A DNA stretch of 64,000 nt from Isoetes taiwanensis (Eukaryota; Streptophyta; Lycopodiopsida; Isoetales; Isoetaceae), in assembly GCA_021234155.1 (NCBI GenBank), contig JAJEKV010000049.1:7142150-7206149 (forward strand), written 5' to 3'. The position numbers and the translations under genes are program-made. Shown here in pieces: positions 46,962 through 59,715 of the stretch. Within the stretch, counting starts at the first letter, position 1; each line of letters starts with the position of its first letter. A model generated the notes under the pieces. That model had not been told where the DNA came from. It ran no database searches and worked only from the letters and a program-made list of their open reading frames with translations.

Positions 46962-48843
46962 ATGTCGAGGGAAGTAGCTCATGTTAGCAGATTAGGTCTA
47001 TGCTTGGTTTTGCTTACAATTTGGGTTGTATCTGTAGCTTCTCTGGGGAACAACATATTCTTGTGTGGGTGTTTATAACAAAGATGGGCATGTAGAAATC
47101 ATAGCCAATGACCAGGACATGGGTAGCCTTCACAGATTTTTTGACCCTACAATTTTGACCCTAAACGTTTGATTGGAAGGAAGTTTGACGACAAAGAAGT
47201 CAAAATGATATGAAACTATTGCCCTACAAGATCATCAACAAAGATGGGAAACCTTATATACAAGTTAAGATCAAGGATGGCGAAGTTAAGCTTTTTAGCC
47301 CAGGAGGAGATTAAGCTATGATTTTGATAAAAATGAAGGAAACTGCCGAGGCATTCTTAGGAAAGGTCGTAAAAAATCTTTGTTATCAACATCCCAGCTT
47401 ATTTCAATGATGCACAGACAGGCCACAAAGATCTTTGGTATCATTCTTTGGACTTAACGTGGCTCGTGTTATTAAATGAGCCAAGCTGCGGCGGCATTGG
47501 CTTATGGACTTAATGAGAAGGGAAACGAGAAGAACATACTTGTGTTTGACCTTGGTGGTGGTACCTTTGATGTCGACATCTTAACAATTGATAATGGAGT
47601 ATTTGAAGTTTTAGCCACAAGTGGTGATACTCATCTTGGCGGAGAGGATTTTGACCACGAGGAATTATGGAGCACTTCATTAAACTCATCAAGAAGAAGT
47701 ACAACAAGGACATTAGCAAGGATAAGCGGGGCTATTGGGAAACTCGTCCTGAGGCCCGAGGCGTGCAAAGAGGGCACTTTCGATAACCCGACACCAAGTT
47801 AGAATTGAGGTTGAGAGTCTTTTTGATGGTGTTGATTTCTCTGAACCACTTACGAGCAAGGTTTGAGGAGCTTAACAATGACTTGTTCAAGAAGACATTG
47901 GGCCTGTTAGGAAGGCCATGAATGATCTTGGCCTTAAGAAGTCGCTGATTGATGAAATCGTTCTTGTTGGAGGAAGTACTTTCGTATCCCAAAGATACAA
48001 CAATTGTTGAAGGACTACTTTGAGGGCAAGGAGCCTAGCAAAGGGAGTCAATCACGATGAGGTTTGTAGCCTATGGTGCAGCAGGAGGCATTCTAAGTGG
48101 GGAAGGCGAAGAGACTAAAGATGCACTCATCCTTGATGCCACTCCTTTGACCCTTGGCATTGAAAGCGGTTGGTGGAGTGATGACAAAGCTCATTCCAGG
48201 GGGTACTCTGATTCCAACTAAAAATCCCAAGTGTTTAGCACCTATCGGGGATAAGCAAACAACCGGTAATCTGTTCGGTCTTTGAAGGAGAAAGAAGCGA
48301 CAAAAGATTGTGGGAACTTGGAAAATTTGATTTGGCGGTATTGCCCCACTCAAGAGGTATTCCTCAGTTGAAGTTACTTTTGAAGTAGATGCGGATGGAA
48401 TTCTAAAAGTGAAGGCAGAGGATAAAGCGTCCGGTAAGGCGAGAAAGATCATCATTACTGGCGACAAAGATCGTTTATCTTGGATGAGGGTGATAGAATG
48501 ATCAAGGAGGATTTGAGGAATATCTGCGAGCAAAGATAAGAAGGTGAAGGAAAAGATTGATGCGAGGAATAGATTGGAGACATATGTGTACAACATGAAG
48601 AGTTCAATTGGTGACAAGGACAAGCTAAGCGGATAAGCTAGATTATCATGACAAAGAAAAGATTGAAGGCTGAATTGAAGGAAATCTTGGAGTGGTTGGG
48701 CGATAACAAAAGTCTTTGAAGGGAGGATTTGAAGAAGAGAAAAGGAGATTGAGGATGTTTGCAATCCCATAATAACCAAGGTTTATCAAAAGGCCCGGTG
48801 CTCATGCCTCGGAGGAAGAGGATGAAGATCACTCCAAATGTAA
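46962..48843 (+). pseudogene. BiP: BiP (ER Hsp70 chaperone) pseudogene, plus strand
   Basis: This is an intronless BiP copy keeping the native start. ATG 46962 opens [19 protein letters not shown], a signal peptide (basic n-region, hydrophobic core), about 20 codons longer than in the minus-strand copy. A deletion-substitution of roughly 50 bp then removes the EEAPKLD...IGIDLGTT phosphate loop. Two more deletions remove the GNRITPS and the [16 protein letters not shown] regions. The best open part (47476-47700) carries [18 protein letters not shown] and [10 protein letters not shown]. Later blocks ([27 protein letters not shown]) are in shifted frames. The C-terminus reads HSKC instead of HSEL after a one-base loss. 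Loss of the ATP-binding loop means it cannot encode a working chaperone even if small indels are sequencing errors. Confidence 0.93.
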
Positions 48844-51800
48844 ATATCTTGAGACATTCAAAATTCATGGTCATGATAATGACACAAATACTTGTAGATA
48901 TGGAAATAGTAATCTGAGATGTATATTAGCTTATGCTTATTATCTGGTTTTCACACCACTTGTCTTAGCTTTCAACTTTTCTAATAACTTTTAAAATTTT
49001 GTACACTTTCTATAAAAATTTATCCAGCATGTTAGACATGCATTTACAAGACTTTGCTTGCATGAAACAAAAGAAAAGAAGAAGTGGTAATGAATGAAGG
49101 TGGAAGATGGATGTTGAAATTGTCCAAAGTAACAAAATAAACTTGTCACTAACAAGTCTTGCAAACCCAATAATCTTACAACCCAATGTCTTTACTTTCT
49201 TGTTGCAAAAGAAATATATAAATTTAGACTTGGAAAACATCGCTTTGACTGGATGGTAAGACTTGTCCGGGCAAACATAGATGGAACTTTGGCCAATGTT
49301 GCTTACAAAAATGCATTGGCAAAGAAAGAGATCATAGAAAGGGTATAAATTGTAGTCTTGAATATTAAATTGAAATGCACATCTATGCTTTTAAAGGTTT
49401 GCAAATTCTTGCAAACAACCATCTCTAATCATATGACAAGCAGGAGGCGTGCCGCCGTTTGTTATATTTTGCAAAAAGGCTTCTCTTTCAAGTTCCAAAA
49501 ATGTCTAGATGCCAAAATTGATTTCAACAAGTCGATTCAAGTGCTTCTTGTTGGTGTTAATGATGGCAAGCGTGAGTCGTGCCTAGATGCCAAGATCTGA
49601 TGGCCTTGAAAATTGAAGGTGGAAGATGGACCTCGAAATTGTCCAAAGTAACAAAATAAACTTGTCACTAACAAATCTTGCAACCCAATAGCATTGGTTG
49701 GATGTCTCTAGTTTGTTGACCTTAAAAAATATATGAATTTGAAGCTTGGAAAACATTGCTTTGATCAATTTTCTTCAACTAAGTCCACCTTTATACGGTT
49801 TATGTTATCGGGCATACATTCTCTTTGCTTGCATCTTTGGATGGTAAGACTTGTCAGGGCAAACATAGATGGAACTTTGGCCAATGTTCCTTACAAAAAT
49901 GCATTGGCAAAAGCGAGATCATAGAAAGGGTATAAATTGTAGTCTTGAAATATTCAATTGAAATGCACATCTTAAAGAGTAAGTACAAACGCTTTTAAAG
50001 GTTTGCAAATTCTTGTAAACAACCATCTATAATCATAAGACAAGCGGGGAGGCGTGCCATTGTTAGTTGTATTTTTTTTGAGAAAGGGTTTCTCATTCAA
50101 GTTCCAAAAGTGCCTAGGCGGTGGCCTTCAAAATTGATTTCAACAAGTCGATTCAAGTGCTTCTTGTTGGTGTTAATGATGGCAAGCGTGGTCGATAGAT
50201 ACTCTATATGAATCTGTTTGTCACTATTGTTAACATCTCCACTCATCTTTATATTATAATGTTAACTCATGTGTCATGGATCACGCCCTAAAACTTTGGG
50301 CCCGGCCCGGTTTACTTGAAATTTTTTTGATGGCTTAGATTTACTTGAAAAAATTGGTGGTGCTTTTCTTTCTTAAGTTTTCCCGTTTTAAAGCTGCTCG
50401 ACGGGTGCCATTGGCGAGGATATGACGAGGGTAGCAATGGAGCGGTTGTGGAAATAGGGTCTTTGAAGGAAGCCGTTTTCTAGTTTCACAAATTTGTAAA
50501 ATTAGTGAGTTACTTTAAAAGCATCTTCACAAAGCAAGCTTCTTTATATCCTATGAAGTCTTCTTCTCTTTTTTGCGGTCGTGGCTTGGTGGTTGGATTT
50601 GCTACATCTAATTTAGACAACAAAAATAACCCAAATAATCTGTCATTTACGTTATTTGATTCCCTTGCTCGAGGTCCAAATCTAGCGCTCCATCCTCCTA
50701 GATGTCTCTAGGTTTGTTCACATCCCCCCTCACCTTGCCACTCGCATTATTTTTCGATCTTCTTTATGATAACTCAAAGCATTGGCACAAAAGGCATCAT
50801 TGTTTATTATGATGTGCATGATTGGATTGGAATGAAGACCCACAGTAAAAATTATATAGTTTAGATCTGAAACATATGCTCTTATTCACATGCACATGGC
50901 AAAGAGATTTCTTTGCTTCTAATATGATGCCAAACCAAGCCAAGTTCTCTTCATTTGGGAGGATGGACCCCTAAAAAGGCTTGCTTTTATCGTTGCTTTT
51001 ACCTCTGTTGTATATGATAAAAAATTTAATGACAAATGGAGCTTTGTTGGAATCTGCATGTTATAGCGTTTTGGCCATGGGATGCACATGACGTTGTGCC
51101 TTATTATTTATGTTTCATTATCTTCTATTCTATCTCTCTCTCTTTCTCTTAAATATAGTCAATGTGTGTGCTCCGATTATTTTGTACTTTGGTACTTTTA
51201 CAATGTTGGACTAGCAAGGAAATTGCAATTTCTGAGTTTTAGTTCTGCGAGTTCTTCTTAAAAAGGCAGTTGAAGTCCATAACTATATGCTTTATAATGT
51301 CTGCATGTATTCTTTGGTTAAAGTCTTCTATATGCTTTCTAATCTTTGCACTATCATCGGGTTCTTCTATTGATGAGAGAATTGGCATGTCATAAATTCT
51401 TTTACTTTTTTGCACGTAAATGCAGCATTGACTATGCCTTCATTGTAGCTTTCTTTTAATTTTCTCTCTTCTACTTCAGTATTGTGCAAGTGGTTCATTT
51501 AGAAGAAAAGCAAGCCTTTTTTTAAGGTGCATGCTAAGTTAGGTGAGTTTTATCATCGCAAAAAACACAAGCGATTCAAGAAATCTTGCAATTTATCTTT
51601 CTCACTTTTATCTTCGCATGCTCTTCCTAGGTATCCTAAATATTGCAAAGAATGTCAAGCAGAAACCACTAAGCTTGAATAATGTAAACATTTTGAATAA
51701 TGTGGACAATTTGAGATTATGTAAACTTCATTATTTGCTTACATTGATCCTTCATATGCTCTTGCTTACATAGCTAAAAGAAAGAGCAAAGCTATCAATC

Positions 51801-51856
51801 ACTTTTACTATCTAAGTATCACTTTCACTTTTACTGTCACTTTCACTCACGGTTTG
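48841..51856 (+). repeat. U module copy E with BiP 3' flank
   Basis: It begins with the BiP stop and 3' flank, continues through the U module, and ends with the tail module (51410-51850). It is an inverted match to C (36388-39110), including the ~80-bp subfamily insertion at about 50845-50905. It lacks the G-rich and poly-T parts seen in D and F. Confidence 0.85.
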
Positions 51857-54800
51857 TAAATATCTTGAGACATTCAAAATTCATGGTCACGGTAATGACA
51901 CAAATAGGCTGTAGATATGGAAATAGTAATCTGAGATGTATATTAGCTTATGCTTATTATCTAGTTTGTTCACACCACTTTTCTTAGCTTCCAACTTTTC
52001 TAATAACTTCTAAACATTTTGCACACTTTTTATAAAAAATTATCCAGCATGTTCGACATGCATTTACAACACTTTGCTTGCATCAAACAAAAGAAAAGAA
52101 GAAGTGGTAATGAGTGAAGGTGGAAGATGGACCTCAAAATTGTCCAAAGTAACAAAATAAACTTGTCACTAACAAGTCTTGCGACCAATAATAGCATTGG
52201 TTGGATGTCTCTTCTTTCTTGTTGCAAAGAAATATATGAATTTGGAGCTTGGAAAACATTGCTTTGATCAATTTTCTTCATATCTGGCTATTTTATCGGG
52301 CATGCATTCTGATGCTTGCATGCTGGATGGTAAGACTTGTCCGTGCAAATATAGATGGAACTTTGGCCAATGTTGCTTACAAAAATGCATTGGCAAAAAG
52401 CGAAACCTGAAAAGGGTATAAATTGTAGTCTTGAAATATTAAATAGAAATGCACATCTTAAAAAGAGTAAGTACAAGCTTTTAAAGGTTTGCAAATTCTT
52501 GTAAACAACCATCTCTAATCATAAGACAAGCGGGGAGGCGTCTTGGTTGTTAGTTATATTTTTTTTACTTGAAAAGGGTTTCTCATTCAAGTTCCAAAAA
52601 TGCCTAGATGCCAAGCAAGATCTGATGGCCTTCAAAATTGATTTCAACAAGTTCGATTCAAGCTGCTTCTTGTTGGTGTTAATGATGGCAAACAACTTCG
52701 TGTTACCTACATACTCTATATGAATCTGTTTGTCACCTCTTGTAAATATCTCCACTCATCTTATCTTATATATTATAATGTTATCTACAAATGTGTCATG
52801 GATCAAACCTAAAACTTTGGACGACCAAATTTACTTGAAATTTTTTTTGGACGCCTTAGATTTACTTGAAAAAGTTGGTTAGGACTTGTTCTTTCTTAAG
52901 TTTTCCACGTCTTCTCCTCTTTTGCAGTGCGTGGCTTGGTGGTCGGATTTGCCACAGCTAATTTCGACAACGAAAATAATCCAAATAATCGGTCATTTCT
53001 ATGTTGATTCCCTTGCTTTAGAGGTCTAAATACAATGCTTCATCCTTCTAGAAGTCTCTAGGTTCGGTCTTGCCCTCCTCACCTTGCCACTTGCATTATT
53101 TTCGATCTTCTTTATGATAACTCCAGGCATTGGCACAAAATTTGTCATTACTTTCTTGTTGCAAGAAATATATGAATTTGGAGCTTGAAAAACATCGCTT
53201 TGGCTGGATGGTAAGACTTGTCCGGGCAAACATAGATGGAACTTTGGCCAATGTTGCTTACAAAAATGCATTGGCAAAGAATTAGATCATAGAAAGTGTA
53301 TAAATTGTAGTCTTGAGTATTAAATTGAAATGCACATTTATGCTTTTAAAGGTTTGCAAATTCTTGTAAACAACCATCTCTAATCAAGTAAGATAAAGTG
53401 GCCTTCAAAATTGAAGGTGGAAGATGGGCCTCGAAATTGTTCAAAGTAACAAAATAAACTTGTCACTAACAAGTCTTGTAACCCAATAGCATTGGTTGGA
53501 TGTCTCTAGTTTGTTGACCGCAAGAAATATATGAATTTGAAGCTTGGAAAACATTGCTTTGATCAATTTTCTTCAACTAAGTCCCATCGCTTTACGGTTA
53601 TGTTATCGGGCATGCATTACGATGCTTGCATCTTTGGATGGTAAGACTTGTCCGGGCAAACATAGATGGAACTTTGGCCAATGTTCCTTACAAAAATGCA
53701 TTGGCAAAGAAACAGATCATAGAAAGGGTATAAATTGTAGTGTTGAAATATTCAATTGAAATGCACATCTTAAAAGAGTAAGTACAAGCTTTTAAAGGTT
53801 TGCAAATTCTTGTAAACAACCATCTCTAATCATAAGACAAGCGGGGAGGCGTGCCATTGTTAGTTGTATTTTGCGAAAAAGGGTTTCTCATTCAAGTTCC
53901 AAAAGTGCCTAGATGTCAAGTAAAGATCTGATGGGCTTCAAAATTGATTTCAACAAGTCGATTCAAGTGCTTCTTGTTGGTGTTAATGATGGCAAACATA
54001 GTCTGATAGATACTCTATATGAATCATTTTTGTCACTATTGTTAACATCTCCACTCATCTTTATATTATAATGTTAACTCCTATGTCATGGATCACGCCC
54101 TAAAACTTTGAGCGGCCCAGTTTACTTGAAATTTTTTTGATGCCTTAGATTTACTTGAAAAAGTTGGTGGTACTTTTCTTTCTTAAGTTTTCCACGTTTT
54201 AAAAGCTGCTCTGACCGCCATTGGCGAGATATGACGAGGGTAGCAATGGAGCGGTTGTGGAAATAGGGTCTTGGAAGGAAGCCGTTTTCGGTTTCACAAA
54301 TTTGTAAAATCCGTGAGTTACTTTAGAAAGCATCTTCACAAACTAAGCTTCTTATATCCTATGAAGTCTTCTCCTCTTTTTTTTAAGTCGTGGGCTTGGT
54401 GGTTGGATTTGCTATAGCTAATTTAAACAACGAAAATAACCCAAATAATCGGACATTTCTGTGTTGATTCCCTTGCTTCAGAGGTCCAAATTAATCTAGC
54501 GCTCCATCCTCCTAGATGTCTCTAGGTTTGATCCTGTCCCCCTCACCTTGCCACATTATTTTTTTTGATCTTCTTTATGACAACTCGGGCATTGGCACAA
54601 TAAATTTGTCATTATTGTTTATTATGATGTGCATGATTGGATTGGAATGAAGGCCCAAAGAGATTTCTTTGCTTCTAATATGACGCCAAACCAAGCCTAT
54701 GGCTCTTACATTTGGGAGGATGGAGCCCCTAAAAATCTGCTTTTGTCTTTGCTTTTACCTCAGTTATATATGATAATAGAGTTAATGACAAATGGAGCTC

Positions 54801-56267
54801 TGTTGGAATCTGCATGTTGTAGCGTTTTGGCCATGGGATGCACATCACGTTGTGCCTCACTATTTATGCTTCATTATCTTCTGTTCCATCTCTCTCTCTT
54901 TCTCTTAAATATGGTCAATGTGTGTGCTCCAATTATTTTGTACTTTGGTACTTTTACAGTGTCGGACTAGCAAGGAAATTGCAATTTAGAGTTCCACCAA
55001 AGGTATTAGTTACATCGATTAGTTGCTTCTTAAAAAGGCGGTTGAAGCCCATATATATGCTTTATATGTAGTCATGTAGTCACCGATTAAAAGGGGCGAA
55101 CAACCTAACCTCACTTACACTATGGCAATGGGGCCTCAACGCCTAAAAGCTTTTTTGGCGGAAAAAAAGAGCTCGATGGGCTGGCGGATGGAATGTCGCG
55201 AGAACACGAGGTGCATCCAAGTGCAAGCGGAGGCGGTCATTTGCGATCTCAGTTGGAGGGGGGGAGGGTAACATTGCGGTGGTATCAATTTTTGTTGTGT
55301 GAGCATGGGCATCGTTGCATTGTTTTTTGTCAAGCTTCTAGCGGCGGCTTCCTTGGTGTAATGTTGGAATCATGAATGTTGTTCATAGATTTGTAATTGA
55401 CTTTCTCTTTTGCTTCACTAAATGTGGAGTTTGGAAAAGCATCTCTAGAATCATAAAATTGATTAAGGTTTAAGATGATTCTTGTGTTATGAATGTGGTG
55501 ACAAGGTTAGATGCATGCATGCTAGAGATCGTCTTTTTTTTTTTTTTTTTTTTTTTTTTTTCTTTTTTTCTTTTTTTTTTTTTTTTTTTGGGGGGGTGGA
55601 TGGGGGATGATGAAGATGGGGGATGCCTATATGTGAGAACTATTTAAGTCTCTATTGATTATTTTCTAGGAAGCCATTATTTAATTTCTAGTTCTTACTT
55701 GAATTATGCCACGTTTGGTGCTTATGGCTGGTGTAGAGGCGCAATTGAGTGTAAAAGCGCAATGAAGAATGGTGTTCATGCATTTGTAATTTAAAAGTGG
55801 CAACCTCAACTTTTCGGTGAAATGTTGCTAATTTAAAAAGATGCATTAAGCACCTCAAGACATGATCATAATAGCCAACTAATAATTCATAATGATTTTG
55901 CATCCGTGACCTTAATCATGCAATCGTGTGGATTTGTTTCCCTTGTCCCAAAGCAAAGCTATTGTCTGAGGAGCTTAGAATGATAATATAAGTAACATCC
56001 TTTAGTATGTAGAGACATTCTTCGTAACAATTTTCTCAAAACTATTGCCTACACATATCCTAACCTATATCTCATGTTTACATAATATTCTTCCAGCAAT
56101 CATGGTTTCGAAGACTCTCTAGGCTTCCTCACGACTTGCACAATGAATCAAAATGTCGCTTCATAATAGAGTCAATGACATGGCACACTTGGCATTGCAT
56201 AGAGCCTAAATGATGTTAGCGCAAGCTGTCTAAGTTTGTTTTTGCATTATTATTTCATGCGGTCTCC
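51857..56267 (+). repeat. U module copy F with BiP 3' flank
   Basis: This starts with TAAATATCTTGAG (BiP stop and 3' flank), then the U module, the G-rich run at 55257 and poly-T at 55536-55590. It is the tandem partner of D at about +13.0 kb and keeps the empty site for the LINE fragment at 55738. The 55-base T run makes local length uncertain. Confidence 0.85.
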
Positions 56268-59156
56268 TAGCATCAAAATGAATTTACAAAAGTGTGTCTT
56301 GAACGGACATAATTCAAACAAAGTGGACACAAAGATGCCAACGTCACAATACCCAAAACTTATTATCCTTAAATGTTTTCCAAATCATTTTAGCTTGTTG
56401 ACCTTGATTTGTTGCAACTTGAAATTTCAATCCTTAAAGCAATCATTAGGAAATGCCTTGTGCATATTTACAAACTGGAACATAATATGTTGCATTACCT
56501 AGTTATGGAAAAGGATTTGGGAACTGCAATAGGATTGCATCCATCGTCCAGTGGTCCTCAAGGATTTAGCATTAAATAAGGCAAAATGCCTAAACTTGGA
56601 AGAGTCATGGAATGTATTCCAACACGGGAACTTGCAAAATAATATGATATGGTTGAAGTAGATAACAAATATTTGCCTATTTAGAAAAAGAGCCAAAGGC
56701 ATACTAGGCATTCCATCTTAATGCCCACTTCTGGCGGAATTTTTGGCTCTATTGATCAGTTTGCTAAGTAATTTATATTTTCATTCCAGGTGACAACTCT
56801 GACAGGTCGTTTCAATGTGTTGTTGGAGAACGTGCAGATGATCCTCATAGGAGCAAAAAAGTGAATAGAAAATTGAAAAAACTGAGCAAGAAGTAAACAG
56901 GGCATGAAGAAGAATTTTGAGCTGTATAAGCAACGCTTGTTTGACATTCCAAATCTTATGCATCAATTTATCAAGCATGCAATCTGTATTGACATCTAAG
57001 CTATAAATTAATTTACCTCTTAATAACATCAATAACATCGTCTGCTCTATCTTTGCTTGAGTTCTGCAACTACAGTTCTATCTTATGCATGCTGCCCATA
57101 TCCAGAAATCAATCCTTGTGTCATGACAAGCCATGTGAATTTCTGAGAGAAAAAAATATGTGCATGCCCTATGAGTTCAAACAAAGGAGGATTATATTAT
57201 GTGCATTAGACATAGCTGACCGAAATTCAATGCCATGGATAACTATTCTTTGTTTAAAATACCAAAATTTGGAACACAGACAGCCAATAGAACAAACATG
57301 TAATGGCTCTAACAATCCTTCCGTGCAGATCTAGAATACATAACTGAATCATCTAACCAGGCTCTGATACCTAGGCAACATGCCTCATGTCTCTATCACT
57401 CTAGCCTCCAGAATAATTCAGTCAACTGCTGCAGTGCAAGCTGATTCACTTTTGCAAGCTTGTGGAGTCACGAAAACTTCCATTTCCATTTAAACCAATG
57501 CAGACCCAGCATATGCTAGTATAATCTAGAGCAAACTAAACTACAAACATATAAATCCTTACCTTTTGAAATAATAAAAGCCCACATCAACCGCTTCAAT
57601 CATTTGAAGCTTCCATTTTCAACATTAGCATTCAATTTCTAAGAACATCGAGTCTGTTGCTATCTAAGAGACTATTTATTTTAAAGAAAATACCTGCAAC
57701 AAAATTCCGTCCAAGCTTTTTACATCTCTATATAATTCGCAAAACTCTATCACGCAACCCGATGTAAACTACAACTAAGCACATGAAGTAGCTTAGCTTG
57801 GTAGCCATTGCAAGCTGGTATAACACAACCATGCCAAAACAAACTCAAGGCTTTCAAATAATCCTCAATTATATTGCAATATCTGCTGGAGGAAAACACA
57901 TAGAGAGGAATTTGAAGAGGAATTTGCAGTTAGTAGGAAAACAACCTAAATCATTGGGGCATGATGTAACGTTGTGCAGATTAAGATAGAAAAGTGTTGG
58001 CCCAAGTTCCATGACGTGAACATGATAGCATGGATTTTCACCTTTCTTGCATCATGTTCGTTATCTCCTTCACAGTCCTGGTTTTTCATATCTGCAAATT
58101 AAAATGGCAAAGCATTGGCCAAGTTCCAGGATGTCAGCTTAAAGGCATGATAGTATGGATTTTCATCTTTCTTGCATCATGTTCGTTGGCTAGTTCACAG
58201 TCCTGCTTTTTATATCCGAGCAGTAAAGTGAATATGAGTGTGTCCTAATTTTTGCTTCCTTCTAGTCATAGATAATAGTGAACTGCCTTTGTGTGCCAAT
58301 AACACTATGAACATAGTCTGCAAATGCCTTTAATACCATTGAAACCTCTGTGAGATGAAGCTGAAAGGCCTTTATAGCTCAAGCTCTCTTTGTCCATTCA
58401 AGAAAAACCTCCATGCTATGCAATGGGTGCCTCCAGGTTTGACAGTGGTGGAATTGCATGGCCATAGCTCCAGTGGGCTCTTGAGAACAAAGTCTCAAGG
58501 TAATAGGATGTTGCGTAAAAAATATTACCCCTTAAAGGGGCAAGATGAGAAGTGGCCATAGTATGAACAAAATTTATTGCCTACATGCATAGGCATTCTT
58601 CAACAAATAAAAGGTCGTCAACCCATGGAAATTCATTGCCCCTGCATGCAAAGCCACTCTCACCGAATAAAGGTTTTCCGATCATACCTTCACTGTATAT
58701 CATGTTATTATTCACCCAATTGCTGTAAGTAATACATAAGTCTAATGTTAGTCACTGCTGCAGCACCAGCAACAATTAAACTCCATAGGATGATCTTCAA
58801 ACCTCCTTATTCTAATGATGTTGGAGACGTCTGTAAATTTCTTCTGTTGCTAAATAAACTGCAATGACATGTGCAGAATGAATATGGATTTGCTGCAATG
58901 GGATTAGCATCTGGATTTACACGATTAGCATTTGAATGTCATGATTGCTGCTTGAACATGGCAGAGAGATGCCTTTCTCTAGATCCTCCATTCTCACATT
59001 TGAGAATAACCAAGAACTGAGAAAGGTCTCTTCAAAAAAGCTCACATCCTTGCATTCTACAAAATTTTCAAGCTCGTAGAAAAACCAATAAATTGAAGTA
59101 CTGCCTTTGCACCCTTGGTACTAATGAAGCCTTAACAGACCATAATTATCCAGTTC
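56268..59156 (+). repeat. R module copy 2 (truncated at BiP fragment)
   Basis: This is offset by about 13.04 kb from R1 and by 3.44 kb from R3, with very few differences. It is cut at CATAATTATCCAGTTC (59156), where the other copies continue AAATAGTCTAAGG for about 0.9 kb more to the BiP start. Confidence 0.9.
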
Positions 59157-59715
59157 CTCATCTTGGCGGAGAGGATTTTGACCACAGAATTATGGAGCAC
59201 TTCATTAAACTCATCAAGAAGAAGTACAACAAAAGACATTAGCAAGGATAGCAGGGCTAATTTAAAAACTCCGTCATTAGAAGCTGCAAAACATGGGCAC
59301 TCATAACCAGCACCAAGTTAGAATTGAGGGTTGAGAGTCTTTTTGATGGTGTTGATTTCTCTCCACTTACCAGAGCAAGGTTTGAGGAGCTTAACAATGA
59401 CTTGTTCAAGAAGACATTGGGCCCTGTTAGGAAGGCCATGAATGATGCTGGCCTTTTCTCAAAACTATTGATTGATGAAATCGTTCTTGTTGGATGAAGT
59501 ACTATTTCTCCCAAAGGTACAGCAATTGTTGAAGGACTACTTTGAGGGCAAGGAGCCTAGCAAGGGAGTCAATCCTGATGAGGCTGTAGCCTATGGTGCA
59601 GCAGTTCAAGGAGGCATTCTAAGTGGGGAAGGCGGCGAAGAGACTAAAGATGCACTCATCCTTGATGCCACTCCTTTGACCCTTGGCATTGAAACTATTG
59701 GTGGAGTGATGACAA
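59157..59715 (+). pseudogene. BiP: Internal BiP fragment
   Basis: This covers roughly the middle third of BiP: the end of the nucleotide-binding domain and the start of the substrate-binding domain. It opens with HLGGEDFDH (59157), runs through [20 protein letters not shown] and IDEIVLVG, then 59515-59715 is open with [33 protein letters not shown] and [15 protein letters not shown]. Neither end has a splice site, start or stop. It joins R2 at CAGTTC|CTCATC and R3 at ATGACAA|TAGCATC, so the fragment is a chimeric joint between two R copies. Small frameshifts are present before 59500. Confidence 0.92.

Noticed and set aside
48093-48779. 228-codon minus-strand frame opposite BiP (also 10530-10952 and 11055-11330 plus)
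   Set aside because: These are antisense shadows of BiP coding sequence; the peptides match nothing and the sense strand explains the sequence.
55536-55590. Poly-T run as a retrotransposon tail
   Set aside because: It is shared at the same place in A, D and F as part of the U module, with no element recognised next to it.
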